The notes beneath the pieces were generated by a model. The model made no database searches and was not told where the DNA came from. It was given only the letters and a program-made list of their open reading frames with translations. A program made the position numbers and the translations under genes. This document shows, in pieces, positions 1-13,238 of a DNA stretch of 64,000 bases. The stretch is from Talpa occidentalis (taxonomy: Eukaryota; Chordata; Mammalia; Eulipotyphla; Talpidae): assembly GCF_014898055.3 (NCBI RefSeq), contig NW_023601543.1, forward strand, positions 60,897,782 to 60,961,781, given 5' to 3'. Within the stretch, counting starts at the first letter, position 1; each line of letters opens with the position of its first letter.

Positions 1-2125
1 GACATAGGTACAAATTTCCAGATTTTCCCTTTTAAAATGTACATAAAGGCACAATGAAGGGGCAGAAGAATAAGACAGTGAAAGATGTGCACTCTTTAAA
101 TAACTATTCATTATCTGAGCTGGGCTTCGGTGAGATACATGGTGAGCTATCTCTTCCAATGAGTCTGGGTTTAGCAAGGAAATATTGGAGGTCCAGCACA
201 CTTCTATTCGGGACCTCCTTTCATTCTGAGGCTATACACTGGGATCATGAAGAGCATGCATTTGGAGTGGGCAGACTGTGCTAGTTTTAGAGCCTTGGCA
301 AATCATTTTACTTCTCTGAACCTCAGTTTCCCCCTCTGTAAAATGGGGATATTCATGCCTGTCTAGCGGGGTGGATATAAAAATTTAATGAATTTGTGAG
401 TAAAAAGCACTTAGTTGTTTATTGTGAACCCCCAGGGAAAATTAATATCCCTCAGCCCCTGACTGTTAGGGAGAAAGAAGATTCTAAGCACAAGCCTGCT
501 TAGATTCCAGGATAATCATCAGACTCATTTTCTTCCCAGTTGGACTGGAGAGTAAATTTATGAAACTGTTTAATCAATAGTTGAGTCCAAAGGATTTGTT
601 TTCTCTCCCTACAATAAATGTGCCAATAAACATAAAAGTACTCAATAAATATCAGCACTATTATCTTTACCATTGTTATCACTTACTTGTCCAGGAAAAT
701 ACCATGCAGTGAAAAGAGAAAGTGGGAAAGCAAGGGGTTTTTTCCCCCTTTTTTAACTGTGGCCTATTGAAGCCAGTGTTCCTAAACACAAACGCGTTGC
801 ACAATTTTTAGTACTTTCTTCATTCCTCACCTCCCCCTGACATCCAAACCGCTTTTTCTAAAGGCTACTGGTTTGTTTTTTCACGTCATTGCCAGACTCT
901 CTCAAGCACCCTTATCCCCGCTGACCATCACATTTTTCCAAGACTCCCCATCTCACTGATTGGAAACCAATTTGCATATACCACAAATGTTCTCAGCTCC
1001 AGACTCCTTAAGGTGCCAGGCCCACATTATATTATAGCCTGGGATGGAGTGCAGGGTAGAAGTGCCTATTTAGAAATGAAGTGGTTGGGCCTCCCCTGGT
1101 GGTGCAGCGGTTGAGGGCTGGGCTGCGAATCTGCCCGCAGCCTCTGCAGCACCAGTTTGATCCCTGAGCCCCAGTGAGGGTCCCACATGGCGCGCAGACC
1201 TCTCCTGCCACACCTGCTGCTCCCCTCAGCAGTGTATTTCATTGTTCTGTCTGTTCTGTTCCCCGCTCTGGCTCTGGTGAATTCTCTCACCCTCCTGCGC
1301 TTCTGACTGTACCCGGATTCTTGTATAAATAAATAAATTAATTAAAAAAAAAAGAAATGAAGTGGTTACTGGCATGGGAATTCTGGTTTTAGAATGAGTA
1401 AATGACTCCTGACCAAAGGCAGCTAGTTCTAGGAAGTGGGCTATAACATCAGATCAGAAACTTGATTTCTTAACGCACGTTTCCAAACTCCAGGGGCTCC
1501 ATGTTTGGCTTCAGTGAGAAAGAATAACACCGGCAACAGCTGCTGTTTGAGTGGATATCAGCAGTTAGTTTAAACAATTTCTTGTTTAAACAGTAGGAAA
1601 CGGCACAACCCAGCTAGACTTTCCAAAAGTCAAGGCTGGGTACAGAGAAAATTACCAAAACATGCTAAGAAATATCAGGTTAAAAATGAGGCTGAATAAC
1701 CCATTCAAAATCTTAAAAAGTGGCCTCAAAATATTTTGTTACTTGGAGCCTTAGAATTGCCACAGAGAGGTTTCAGGAGTTGCTTGGGACTCTGTGTGTG
1801 TGTGTTGCAGATACCTTACCTCCATCCCCATGTCCATGCAGATGTATTATAGGGAGGGAGGGAAAGAAGCTGACAGCCTCCCATCCCTAATCCCCTACTC
1901 TAGTTGGGCTAGGAGTACAGGTGCAGCCTTTGAAGACCACATAATTCCAAGAGTCCACAAGGATTTTTTCAGAAAGAAAAGAAAGGCAGAATATTAGTTT
2001 CAAGCCTAGAGACTATTTTTATGATTGTTTTGAGAAAAAACAAATAATTGAAAACAAAACCAAATGTGTCTCCAAATGCAATGTCCTCCCCCACACTGGT
2101 CATGGGAGCAAAACATTAGGCTTAC
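1..2125 (-). other. MAOA: part of MAOA intron 3
   Basis: Sequence downstream of exon 3 in the sense of the gene, starting at the GTAAG donor. It runs off the left edge. Apart from a SINE at 1087-1352 I recognise nothing in it. Confidence 0.8.
1087..1352 (+). repeat. tRNA-derived SINE (type A)
   Basis: Full length. It starts gggcctcccctggtgg, ends cttgtataaataaataaatt plus an A-run, and has the perfect duplication AGAAATGAAGTGGTT (1072-1086, 1353-1367). Type A here means the form with ggttgagcgctgggctgcg and a tail ending tgcttgtataaat. Confidence 0.9.
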
Positions 2126-2263
2126 CTTCACGTACTGAACCAGTCGTTCATTCACATTGACTTTATAAGTCTCTAAACCCAGTTCTTTCGATAATCGTAA
2201 GATCTTGTTCTGGGTTGGTCCCACATAAGCCCCACCGACATCCACGTAATCAACATGTTCATT
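2126..2263 (-). CDS. MAOA: MAOA exon 3 (monoamine oxidase A)
   Basis: Internal coding exon of monoamine oxidase A, the FAD-dependent outer-mitochondrial-membrane enzyme that deaminates serotonin, noradrenaline and dopamine. The minus strand encodes [18 protein letters not shown], continuing to ...NERLVQYVK. The VDVGGAYVG and [10 protein letters not shown] stretches and the ERLVQYVK ending fit MAOA better than the paralogue MAOB. The acceptor (TTTCTACAG before AAT GAA) and donor (GTG AAG then GTAAG) are consensus. The 138-bp length is the size known for exon 3 in other mammals, and the phase is 0 on both sides. Exon 4 and later exons lie beyond the left edge. No frameshift or stop is seen. Confidence 0.95.
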
Positions 2264-3828
2264 CTGTAGAAAGAGAAAAGTAGTCAGAAGACTTTAGTTC
2301 AAATGTGAAAAACGTTTTCTATAACTTTTTGTTTTGTTTTCTGTATCTTATAAAAAACATTTATTTTTTAGAACTTAGATATACCTTACATAACTCTTCT
2401 AATGTGAAATTTGAAATGGAAATTCTTTTTCATCCACTCAAAAACTGGGCACAACCCAGTATACACACTTCACTTCATTCATCAACCCCATTTGTATAAT
2501 TATTGGTGAGGCCAACTCAACAATGACATGCAAAAAGAATAAAGAACACTGTCGGATATCCTGCTGATCTAGATCCTTTTCAAGTATTTTTTTTTCAATC
2601 GTTTCAAAGGTTATTATCTGTGCTTATGGGGGGAGTTATGACTGAGGGAGCCACCTTGAGATTTATTGGCCCTAATTCTCTGATTTTCCCCAGACGAAAT
2701 CTTAAATCAGTCACATAAATGGGCTCTTAATTCAAATTTAAACACAGGGAAGAATGCATCATGGGAAAAGAGTCCACAAAAGTATAAAAAGATTCATATA
2801 TCTGACAGATTATTTAAAAATATGCAAACCTTCTTTCATAAACTGAAATTGTTTACTTTCCTCCTCAAATACAATTCTATACTTTTTCCAGCATTTTTAG
2901 TGACACATTTCCCAATGATTTAGTAATTGAATAGAGGTGAGTTACAAATCCTCTGTGTATGTGTGATAACTTCTTGTAAGTCTGTTTCTATTTTGTTGTT
3001 TACACTAGTTCTCATTCATGTTGCCTTTTCTCCTTGTAAAATACAGATATAATCTGAATCCTAGGAGGGGGATATCTTTCTCAGAGAAGATTTATGTCTT
3101 CCCTGTCCAGCACCTGGAGATGCTAAAAATCCTAGGTAACTTCATTGTATTTTCTGTGCCTGAGAAGCTTTGAAGCTGGGCTGAAAGGCAATGTGGCTGA
3201 GTTTTCTTAGGCCTTAGTCCTAGGATATTGCCCAACCCAAAGCACAAGGAGTTTACCAACACCTCCCTCTATATGCACACTTTGGAGGGCTCTGAACTTA
3301 ACCCTCTGTTGTCCTAGATTTTTAAGACTTTTGAAAGAACTACTTAGCCTTTTTGCTTGTTTCTTCAGCAGTAGGCAAACTCCCACTCCTCCACGCCCAG
3401 AGAGAAAGTAAATCAATCTTTCCTGATCTTTGCCCAGTGATTCTTCACTACCTAGCTGATGCTTTGAAGGGGTGTGGGGGGGGGAAGGGGGGATGTGTGT
3501 AGTCACTTTGAATCCAGCCAAAACATCACCCCATTTGAGACACAAGATGCAAGACACTCTTTGAGGTCTCAAGTATGGAAACTATGATACTGTACTGAAG
3601 TTATTTGTTCACATGAACTTTCTTCACTAGAATGTAAGGTACCAAAAGTGAGAGGCTATCATTTCTCATTCAATGTTTGTTGAAGAGAAAAAGAATGAAC
3701 ACTTATTTCATGGAGTAGCTTAAGGCTATGGAACTTGAATGGCTTAACTGCAGCTCTCTTTTAGTCCAATGGCTCCACTTCTAGTTTGTGTAAGGTATTA
3801 TATTAAGGTAAGTATTAAAGTCACTTAC
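2264..3828 (-). other. MAOA: MAOA intron 2
   Basis: A 1.57-kb intron between the exon 2 donor (GTAAGTG) and the exon 3 acceptor (TTTCTACAG). It has a G-run at 3476-3491. I see no further gene or clear repeat in it. Confidence 0.9.
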
Positions 3829-3923
3829 CCTCACAGTATATGTCCTTCCACCAACTCTGTCACGGGCTTCTAAGACCAAAACATTAGTGCCATGTTCAGC
3901 TAAAAGTTTGGCAGCCGACAGCC
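3829..3923 (-). CDS. MAOA: MAOA exon 2 (monoamine oxidase A)
   Basis: A 95-bp exon coding on the minus strand for the residues that complete the N-terminal FAD-binding beta-alpha-beta unit: [19 protein letters not shown], then [13 protein letters not shown]. The acidic residue ending the second beta strand (LVLEARD) that contacts the FAD ribose and the GGR motif are present. The acceptor is CTTTAG before GGC TGT; the donor is GTG AGG then GTAAGTG. The exon receives one nucleotide of a split Gly codon from exon 1, so 73 + 95 nt make exactly 56 codons. Known family: flavin monoamine oxidases. It reads as a functional exon. Confidence 0.95.
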
Positions 3924-4116
3924 CTAAAGAGAAAACAAGACAGAGAAATAATTAATGTCTAAACATGAAACATCCAAGATTTTATCTTTTTTATTAATGA
4001 AGTACCATTGTTTTACATCTCTTAATATTCTGACAATAGAGGATTTCTCCCCTTAGGTGTGGTCATCATAGCTTTCCCAATATCGAAGCACCCACAGTCC
4101 TCTGCCAGAATGCGTT

Positions 4117-4400
4117 ATGCTCTCCCCCTCACCCAAGTTTTCATCCCTCCTCTCACCCTCCTCTGTTGGATGCCTCCTCTCTCAGCTTGACCCTCTGTTT
4201 GGGTATCTCTATATTCCACAGATAAGTGACACCATCTGGTATTTATCTTTCTCCTTCTGGCTTACTGCACTGAGTATAATCCCTCCCAGCTCCATCCAGG
4301 TTGCCACAAATAGCATAAGTTTATCTTTTTTGATTGCTGAGTAGTATTTCTTTTTGTATACATACACATCTTCTTGATCTCCTCATCTGAAACATCCAAG
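4117..4400 (-). mobile_element. L1 fragment, antisense
   Basis: It resembles the reverse of the ORF2 end/3' UTR: tctatattccacagataagtg, ccatctggtatttatct, ctgagtagtatttc. No intact frame. Confidence 0.65.
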
Positions 4401-4999
4401 ATTTAGCCAGATCTGCACATAAAATAATACAGTACAACAGACACAATCCATTGATTTTGCCCTCTTTCTAATAAATTGACTGTAATTGAGTCACCAATTT
4501 TATTATCACAAATATAGTATATATCATAACTATATCATCGGATTGTTAACAGAAAAAAATGTAATTTTGTTTACATGTATACTTTGGTTTTGGTGATAAT
4601 CAGTCCAATTTAAGTGAATTTACTAGAGCCCGGTATCAACCCTTATCATACCCTTTTCCAGGAACCCTGATTGTATAAACAGAAGAGTGTATTTTCTTGG
4701 AAATTTCCCCTAGCTACACCAAGTCTCAGTATATCTGGTTTTTCTTTTTTTGAATTAAAAATTCTATTTAATCACCTCTTATGATTTATATCTGGAGTAA
4801 ATGTTTGCAAGACCTTGTTTTCTCCATTAGATTCAAATTTACCTAAAGTAGGAACCATGCTCTAAACTGTAATACTCAAGACAGCTACCTGCTAACATCT
4901 GTATGCACTTCTGACCCATATGAGAACAATGTACCCTTACACTGCTGACATCCAAAGATCTATGTATGCAACGAATCACAAAGAAAGGTAACCATGACA

Positions 5000-5273
5000 G
5001 GGCCTCCCTGGTGGCTCAAGGGATTAAGCACTGCTCTATGAAGCAATCCATAGCAGCACGAGTTCAATCCCCCAGCCGGCCGGGGAGCAACCCACATGGC
5101 GCAGACCTCTCCTGACTCGCCCGCTGCTCCCCTCAGCAGTGTACTTCGGTCAATCGGCCTGTACTGTTCCCCACTCTGTCTCTGGTGAATCCTCTCCCCC
5201 TCCCCGCCCTCCGCATCTCTAGCCTGTACCCCAGCTCTTGTATGCATAAATAAATAAATCTTAAAAAAAAAAA
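5000..5273 (+). repeat. tRNA-derived SINE (type B)
   Basis: Type B here means the form with aaggggttaagcactgc...atgaagc and a tail ending ctcttgtatgcataaataaat. The duplication aaaggta(a/t)ccatgaca is at about 4984 and 5274. Confidence 0.9.
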
Positions 5274-6126
5274 AAAGGTATCCATGACAGTTTAAATTCA
5301 CATCAGTGTCTGCAATACTTGGTGCAATGAATTTCCTGACACAAAGCCAATGGCTTCTTATGCTGACTGCAGAAAAATAGGGATGGAGGTATGATGAAAA
5401 ACATGTTTTTGCATCAATCTTTTTTCCTATGTTTGATTATTTCTTCAGGTTTATCTCCTAGTTTAGTTTCTTGCCAGTTCCTTTTAATAAATCTAACTAT
5501 AAACTAATTAAATAAAAAACGTTTATTAGAATTAATCAGGTGGCTCCACTTCTAAGAAGGAGGAACTTGCCTTCTGCTGCCTAAGGAGAAGCAGAAGTGG
5601 CTCTGAACTCCAGCAGCAGAAGGACCTGCAGCAGGTTTGCCTGCTGCCCCCACAGCCTCCCAGTTAGCATAGTGCTGCATATCTTACAGATCAATTATAC
5701 ATGCCTTTCCTGTTGCCTCTACCAACCGACCCTTGAAGTAGAATTCATTATCGCTACATTCCAGATGAGAAAATCATGTGCCTAATATGATCACAACAAA
5801 GTCTTCTGAAAAGTGAAGGGTTTTACTTCTCACTTGGCCTCATAAAATCTAACCAAATATGTAAGTCTAAGCCAGTTTGATAAATGGGATTCAGTGCCAA
5901 CAAAAAATAAACACCACTCAAGAGGTTAAAGGGGGAGGGGGAGCAGGGCTAGCTGAGTCAGTACAATGACCACATCAGTGACAAAGATCATTTTGCAATT
6001 TGGCTTTTAAGGATATAACCAAGTGAAATTAAAAAGATGACAAAGAATGGTTGTTTCTGCATTATAGGGAAATGGTTGTATCTCAGCAAAGGAAGTTTAA
6101 ACTCTTAGTTTAAGAGAAGGAAAACA

Positions 6127-6442
6127 GGGGCCTCCCCGGTGGTGCACGGTTGAGCGCTGGGTTGCGAAGCTGCCCACCGGCCTCTGCGGTGGCCGGTTCT
6201 ATCCCCGGCTGCTCCCCGGCCACTGGAGGAGGGTCCCACATGGCGCGCAGACCTCTCCTGCCGCCCGCTGCTCCCCTCAGCAGTGTACTTCGGTCCTTCT
6301 GTCTGCTCTGCTCCCCGCTCTGGCTCTGGTGAATTCTCTCACCCTTCCTCACTTCTGACTGTACCCAGTGCATGTATAAACAAAAACAAACAAACAAATA
6401 AATAAATAAAGCATGCCTCTATTTAAAAAAAAAAAAGAGAGA
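6127..6442 (+). repeat. SINE type A with the tail tag ATGCCTCTAT
   Basis: Duplication GAGAAGGAAAACA at 6114-6126 and 6443-6455. After its AAATAAATAAA tail it carries gcatgcctctattt and a second A-run, a tag shared with the copies at 52976 and 55233. Confidence 0.9.
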
Positions 6443-7009
6443 GAGAAGGAAAACATTTAAAATATTTCAAAAGAATTTCAGAAAAAATGGGCTTAAAAAG
6501 ATCTTGGGATTTGAAAAGGAAAGATTCTATTTAGAAAAGCAGTTTTTCTAAGATACTGAATAAATGGGATACTAATGTTTTAGTTTTTGAGTGCTTATTG
6601 TGAAGATGAATTTGATTAGAAACTTCTATGGTAATTCAAAGGTTAGTAAATACAGAATATGGAAGCAAGATGCTATTAGAAAAGCCATTATATTTGAATA
6701 ATAACAAAACCAATTTGAACAAGTAACTAGTAAGTCATAAATAAAACACAGAAAAATGGTCCAGAAAATATTTTCTAATATAACAAACTATTGTTGTCTG
6801 TTGATTGCAATGGAAAAAATGAAGAAGATGCCTGCTTCAGGATGTAAGCCCTCAACTCTTTTTTGCTCTTATTCTGTATATTCTACCATGCATTCTACCC
6901 TCCCTTCATCACTACACAATTCAACAATCACTTAGAGAAAACAAATCATATCTTAGTTGTCAACTGCACAGGTTAGGGACTTTTGCCATAATTTTTCAAA
7001 AGATTTATT

Positions 7010-7345
7010 TGATTGATTTAGTTGATTTCAAGTTCAACAAAAGATAGTGAACATGGAATTGCAGGAATTTAGAAAAACTAAACAAGGGACCAGGAAAAAG
7101 ACTAATTAATACAAAGAAAAAATCAAAATCAACAAGCAACTATAAACCAGACTACACTGGGGAGGAGCAGGAAGAGGAAGGACTAGGGTCAAAATAAGGG
7201 GGGGGATGCAATTGTATGGGGAATATAACCAAAATGAAAATGCATACATTGTGCAAAAATGAAAAATGATGTAAGAATTATATAAAATTAAAAAATAAAA
7301 TAAAAATGAAAAAATAAATTCCTCTCTTAAAAATGGAAAAAAAAG
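7010..7345 (+). mobile_element. L1 3' UTR fragment
   Basis: It shares caactataaaccag, ggtcaaaataagg and caattgtatggggaat with the other L1 3' ends in the window (8500-8700, 34920-35040) and ends A-rich near 7330. Confidence 0.7.
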
Positions 7346-7479
7346 AACATGGAATTGGGAAGAGGTATGAGTCCTTACCAGGATCAGTCCTTACCAGACA
7401 GTAAAAGCTGGCTCCAACACATACCTTCAGCTGTGAAGAAGATTCCTGGCCTCAGGTCAGAAGAACAGCTGGGAGGAGT

Positions 7480-8710
7480 AAGGAGTCAAAAAAATGAAGC
7501 TAGACTACTACCTCACGCCATGCACAAAAATCAATTCAAAATGGATTAAAGAACTAGACATAAGACCTGAAACCATAAAATATATGGAAGAAAAAATAGG
7601 TGAAATACTATGTGACATACACCTCAATAACGTCCCCCAAAGCGAAGCTAGTGAAGGAAAGGATAAACAGATGGGAATATATAAAATTAAAGAGCTTCTG
7701 TAGAGCAAAAGAGACATTAACCAAAACAAAGAGATATCCCACTGATTGGGACAAAATTTTTGCACACAACATTAATGATAAGGTGCTGATCACAAAGTTC
7801 TACAAAGAGCTGATGAAATTCAACAAAAACAAAGTAAACAAACCAGTCAAAAAATGGGCAGAAGAGCTAAAAAGAAACTTCTCCAAAGAGGAAATGCAAA
7901 TGGCCAACAGGCATATGAAAAAATGCTCAACATCACTTGTAATCAGGGAAATGCAAATCAAAACCACAATGAGATACCACCTTATACCAGTGAGAATGGC
8001 ACAATATCAAAAAAACTAACAACAATGCTGGCGAGGATGTGGAGAAAAAGGAACTCTCCTACATTCTGGTGGGTATGCAAAGTGGTCCAACCACTATGGA
8101 AAGCTGTGTGTCGGTTCCTCAAACTGCTAAAAATGTAGCTTCCATATGATCCAGCAATTCCACTCCTAGGTATCTACCCAAAGGACACAACAACATTAAT
8201 TCCAAAGGGCACCTGCACCCCTATGTTTATAGCAGCACTATTTACAATAGGAAAGCTATGGAAACAACCCAAATGCCCCAAAATAGATGACTGGATCAAG
8301 AAGATGTGGTATGTATACACACTGGAATACTACTCAGCAATCAAAAAGATAAACTCATACCATTTGCAGCAACATGGATTGAGCTGGAAGGGATCATGCT
8401 CAGTGAAATAAGTCAGAAAGAAAAAGAAAAATACTGGATGGTCTCACTCATAGGAGTAATGTAGAGGATCCAAATAAGGGATCAGGGGGAAAAAAGTAAT
8501 TATAATAAAGTGAAAATCAAAATCAACAAGCAACTATAAACCAGTGACATTCTGCAGCGGGGGAGAAGGGAGTAGGATTAAAACAGGGGTGGGAAGAGCA
8601 CAGGGACTATGGTGAGGGTACACGGGTGAATTGGTGGTGGGAATTTCACAGGGACTATAACCGAGATGAGAAAGCATATATTGTATAAAAATGAAGAACA
8701 ATGGAAAAAA
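7480..8710 (+). mobile_element. L1 LINE, 3' end of ORF2 and 3' UTR
   Basis: Broken frames translate to the C-terminal end of L1 ORF2p, for example [58 protein letters not shown] and CTPMFIAALFTIGKLW. They are spread over several frames, so the copy is dead. A 3' UTR with caagcaactataaaccag and an A-rich end follows. It is 5'-truncated, as usual, and lies in the first intron of MAOA, antisense to the gene. Confidence 0.9.
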
Positions 8711-8725
8711 ATAAAACAAAAAAAT

Positions 8726-9012
8726 GGGCCTCCCTGGTGGCGAAAGGGGTTAAGACGCAACCTATGAAGCTGTTCGTGACCTCTGCAGCACAAGTTCGAT
8801 CCCCAGTTGGCCAAGGAGCAACCCACATGGCGCAGCAGACCTCTCCTGCCTCGCCCACTGCTCCCCTCAGAAGTGTACTTCAGTCAATCTGCCTGTTCTG
8901 TTCCCCGCTCTGTCTCTGATGAATCCTCTCATTGCCCCTCCTCCACCCCGCACCTCTGGCCTGTACACACCCAGCTCTTGTATGCATGAGTAAATATATC
9001 TTTTAAAAAATG
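8726..9012 (+). repeat. SINE type B
   Basis: Full-length type B copy placed directly after the A-rich end of the L1 at 7480-8710. Confidence 0.85.
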
Positions 9013-9057
9013 CTCTTGGTTAAACAGAAAAAAAATATAATTGAAATTCATTCATAG

Positions 9058-9343
9058 CGCCTCCTCCATGGTGGCGCAAGGGGTTAAGATGCAACCTATG
9101 AAGCTATCTGCAGCCACTGCACCACAAGTTCGACCCCAGGCCAGGGAGCCACCCACATGGTGCAGCAGACCTCTCCTGACTTGCCCGCTGCTCCCCTCAG
9201 CAGTGTATTTCAGTCAATATGCCTGTTCTGTTCCCCACTCTGTCTCTGTTCCCCTCTCAACCCCCACACCTCTGGCCTGTACCCCAGTTCTTGCATGCAT
9301 AAATAAATAAATCTTAAGAAAAAAAGAAAAAGAAAAAAAAGGA
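9058..9343 (+). repeat. SINE type B
   Basis: Head ctcctccatggtggcgcaag, A/B boxes and a tail ending atgcataaataaataaatctt then aaagaaaaagaaaa. Confidence 0.85.
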
Positions 9344-10429
9344 GGTCAGAGAGGGGGCAGAGTGCCTATTATATCAGCAAGTGTATGAGATCCATTAGGT
9401 TGCAGGGAATCAAGGCTCACCTAGGAAAGGTGTCCTAGACTTTCAAATGTCCTAGTGTCATAAGTTTGTGGTTCTCCCACTGGAGTGTTTTAGAGAAGAG
9501 GTCTAAGCGGGCACTAGCAAAAAACACTATGTCCTTCACCTGCACTGAGAGGTCCTCCCCTCCCTGATCATTAGGAAGGAGGGAGCCCAGGACTCCTGAA
9601 TGTTCTGTGGTTTTCTATGAGACAGCCCAGAGAAGTTATATTCACTGAGAGTCTGTTAGGCCTTATTGTTAAATAAAGATCTCATCATTTTCAAAATGCA
9701 AAAACCTGAAAAGAGGAAAACAGCAGCTCATGGCCCCAGCAAATCATTAATCACTTTGCATTAAGTATTTTAAATAAGGATGATAAGTTTAAAACAATAC
9801 AATTTCTATTCTGATTTCTCCCTTTTTAAACATTTGAGTTTTAAAGAAACATAAATAAAGTTGGTTAATGGATTGGAGAGGTTAAAAAAAAAGTGCAAGT
9901 CTGTAAAAAGCACACCTTATTTGAGAATTCAGGCAATATTAGTCCTGGTTATTATTAAATCAGCAGAGCCTGTAGACAATATATGAGGCTGGTATCAGTA
10001 TTGTCATGGCAACCTCAAACCAAGCTCCAGCCTCATAAAGCCACTGCCTGTGGAAACTGTTCTCACAGAGTGCACCGTACTTCTAATACCTTGACATGAC
10101 TGCTGTCCACATAGAAAAACATAGAAAATGATTTAATGTTAACAGCACACCTGGAGAAGGGGTTAATATTTGTTTAAAAGAAAAAGGTCTGTAAGGAGAT
10201 AATCCTGTTATCCTGACATTTGTGGAACCTAGCTTATCCCGGCCTTCTCTACCTTGCCAAGGCCCTTTCCTTTACCTTACTTCTTCAAGTATATTTGCAT
10301 TGCTCTATTTAGGGAAAAAAGAAAACCATCCATTTGACTCATGTCACCCTGTCCAGTTCAATTTCTGATTTTCCTTCTACAACAAATGATCTGACGGTAT
10401 CTCCACTTTCTCATTAGAACAAACCTTGA

Positions 10430-10788
10430 GGGACTCCCTGGTGGCGCAGTGGTTGAGCGCTGGGCTGCGAAGCTGTCCGCAGCCTCTGCAGTGCTGGTTC
10501 GATCCCCGGCCACCGGCAAGGATCCCACATGGCGCCCAGACCTCTCCTGCCGTGCCCCCTGCTCCCCTCAGCAGTGTACTTCATCAGTCTGCCTGCTCTG
10601 CTCCCCACTCTGGCTCTGGTGAATTCTCTCACCCTCCCACGCTTCTGACTGTACCCAGTGCTTGTATAAATAAAGAAATCTTTAAAAAAACAAACAAACA
10701 AATAAATAAAACACCAGCCTCTCTTGCATTGGAGTCCTGGGGAAAGTACAAACCAAAGTGGTTGGGAAAAAAATAAAAATAAAAAAAC
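10430..10788 (+). repeat. SINE type A with a 3' transduced segment
   Basis: The SINE proper ends in its A-rich tail near 10710. About 60 bp of non-SINE sequence (10711-10768) and a second A-rich run follow. The duplication GAACAAACCTTGA encloses both parts (10418-10430 region and 10789-10801). Confidence 0.8.
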
Positions 10789-12979
10789 GAACAAACCTTG
10801 AAATGTAGTACATTCCTTACAAAAAATGTCCAATAACCCCACTGTCAATACAGACAAGCAACAGTCATCATCTGTCACATTCTGTCCCCATTACCGGCTT
10901 TATTTTTTTCTTTTTAGCACACATCACCACCTGGCACATTATAAATATTTTGTGCCAGATGATGAATATATGTTTGTGTGTGTATACACACCAGATGGTG
11001 ATGTGTACATTTTTTGTATAGTCTAAATTGCTTATATGCCCCTCAGCAGAATGAAGCTTCCAGGAAAATAGGGTCATAAAGGCAAACTCAGTATGTATAA
11101 AAGAGGACACTCAACATTTCCCCATAATTCATTCTTCTCTTGGCTCTTTTCAATTTAGTAAATGGCCAGTTGTTCAGATCAAAACCCTCTGAGTCATTCT
11201 TGAGTCCTCTCTTTTTGTCACACACCACATTCACTCAATGGGCAAATTCTGTTGGTTATAGCCTCAAAATATGTTCTGGATCTGATCACGTCCTACCACT
11301 ACAACCATAGTTACTCTTGTCCAAGTCATTATGCCCAGAGATCAGCCTCTTATCTTTTACGATGACCTTCCTAAGAAGAGAAATTTGTAGATACTTTTGC
11401 ATCCCTATGTTGCAGGTACTCAAATGCTTGCTGCAATGAATAGAAGAAACACAAGAAAACAAGACCATGCTAACCTGGATGAGGGGCACAGGGAAGTTTA
11501 AGTGTCAGATTATATTTATCTCAAACAACAAAGAAAGATAACAAGGATAGGGCGCCAGATCATTCTAACCTTTATGCCTAAATAAGTCAGCAGATTCTAA
11601 ATACTACTAGTACATTTTCTGGCCTTTAAACCAGTACTGAGTTTTTTAGCAAAACAAATCCTAAAATACCAATGTGCTCAAAAACTTGCCCCTGTTTTAT
11701 ATAACCATTCCCATCTACCTCTCTATCCCTATATCCATCTGTGTTTTGTGCTTCCTTTCAAAGAAATAATTCTCTGCTTTTGAAAATGCAAAATCCCTTT
11801 GATAAGTTAAAAAAAAAGTGCTGTCTCAAATGATAAATAGATGAATGCTAACAATTAACTTCAATTTGCACTGAATTGGACAGACTGGTTGTCTAGACAG
11901 TCCTAATTTATTTGATTATTGTTCAACATTCATCTTCACTTTAGATAAATGGATCTCACCCAAGTTAGGGAATGCAATTACCCCTTAATTCATTATTTGC
12001 CCAATTCTTTCATTAAAATACACCAAGGGCACTCCACACTGCTGTTCTCAGATTCTGTACTCTAAGATGTGCTATGATTTAAAGCAGTTATTTCCGAAAT
12101 GTTTTATGGACCATCAGTCTTCAGGATGCTCCAGGGAAAAATATCAATGTTCATGGAAACTAGAACATCTCATGCTATTTCTCCTTCTGAGGTATGTGTG
12201 GCACACAATGGCATATTACAGGCCCTGATAAGTTGTGCAGTAAAGAGATCTGTTTAACTCTGCATTTCTCCACCTTCTGCCTTAAAAAAAAAAAAAAGAA
12301 TATGGCTCAAAACACATTTTGGGAAAGCTCTTTTCATCTTATAATATTGTTTAAATATTTATAGTCATAAACTCCCATGAAAAGGGCAATATGTGCAATG
12401 TCTAGAGCACAAGCTAAGAGCAGTGAAGCCAAGTTTGAGTGTAGCTTATGTTTTTTGGCTCTCCTAATTCTTCCTCTTACTCCTGGTTATATCTCAAAAT
12501 TTGATGTTCATCACCATCAAGGAATGTGTATAGTGCACGTCACATACCAAATTTTTAAAGTTAATTTTATATTTAATGGTCTCTGGTCAACAGAATTCTC
12601 ATGTAACTAAACATTTGGACTCTTGGACTGAATACTCCAAGAACAGGAAAAGTACAGTCAAACACAAACTCATATTGAAGTTTTAGAAGCAACTGTTCCT
12701 AAAGCAGGAAAACAGAGTGCAAAACCCATAAATTTTTGTCCAGGGCACATAATGAGTACTCAATCAACAAACACTCATTAAATGAAAGAATATATGAATG
12801 AAAGAACAAATACATGCAATAAAGGGGGTCTTTAACTTAAGCAGTAGCTCACAGTGAACTTATTTAATATGGAAACAATGACCTGAAAGCTCATCTTCCT
12901 TGCAATTTTTTAAAAAAGGAGGAAATATATCATATGAATGGCATTTGACCTAACAGGGTGCCCCATATTTTTTAATTTA

Positions 12980-13238
12980 TTTTTTTTAATTTATTTATTT
13001 ATACAAGCACTGGGTATAGTCAGAAGGACGGGAGGGTGAGAGAATTCACCAGAGCCAGAGCGGGGAGCAGAACAGGCAGATTGACGAAGTACACTGCTGA
13101 GGGGAGCAGCGGGCATGGCAGGAGAGTTTGTGTGCCATGTGGGACCCTCACCGGCAGCCAGGGATGGAACCAGCGCTGTAAAGGCTGCAGGCAGCTTCGC
13201 AGCCCAGCGTTCAGCCACTGCGCCACTGGGGAGGCCCC
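12980..13238 (-). repeat. SINE type A
   Basis: Minus sense, in the sense of MAOA transcription. Duplication ATATTTTTTAATTTA at 12965-12979 and 13239-13253. Confidence 0.9.

Noticed and set aside
3476..3491. G-run as a G-quadruplex control element in MAOA intron 2
   Set aside because: A single G-rich stretch with no further support; could equally be a simple low-complexity run.
7349..8411. Candidate novel genes in MAOA intron 1
   Set aside because: They are broken pieces of L1 ORF2 spread over different frames.
10414..10878. 154-codon minus-strand frame
   Set aside because: Mostly the reverse of a SINE; many SINE copies give the same Arg/Ala-rich peptide.
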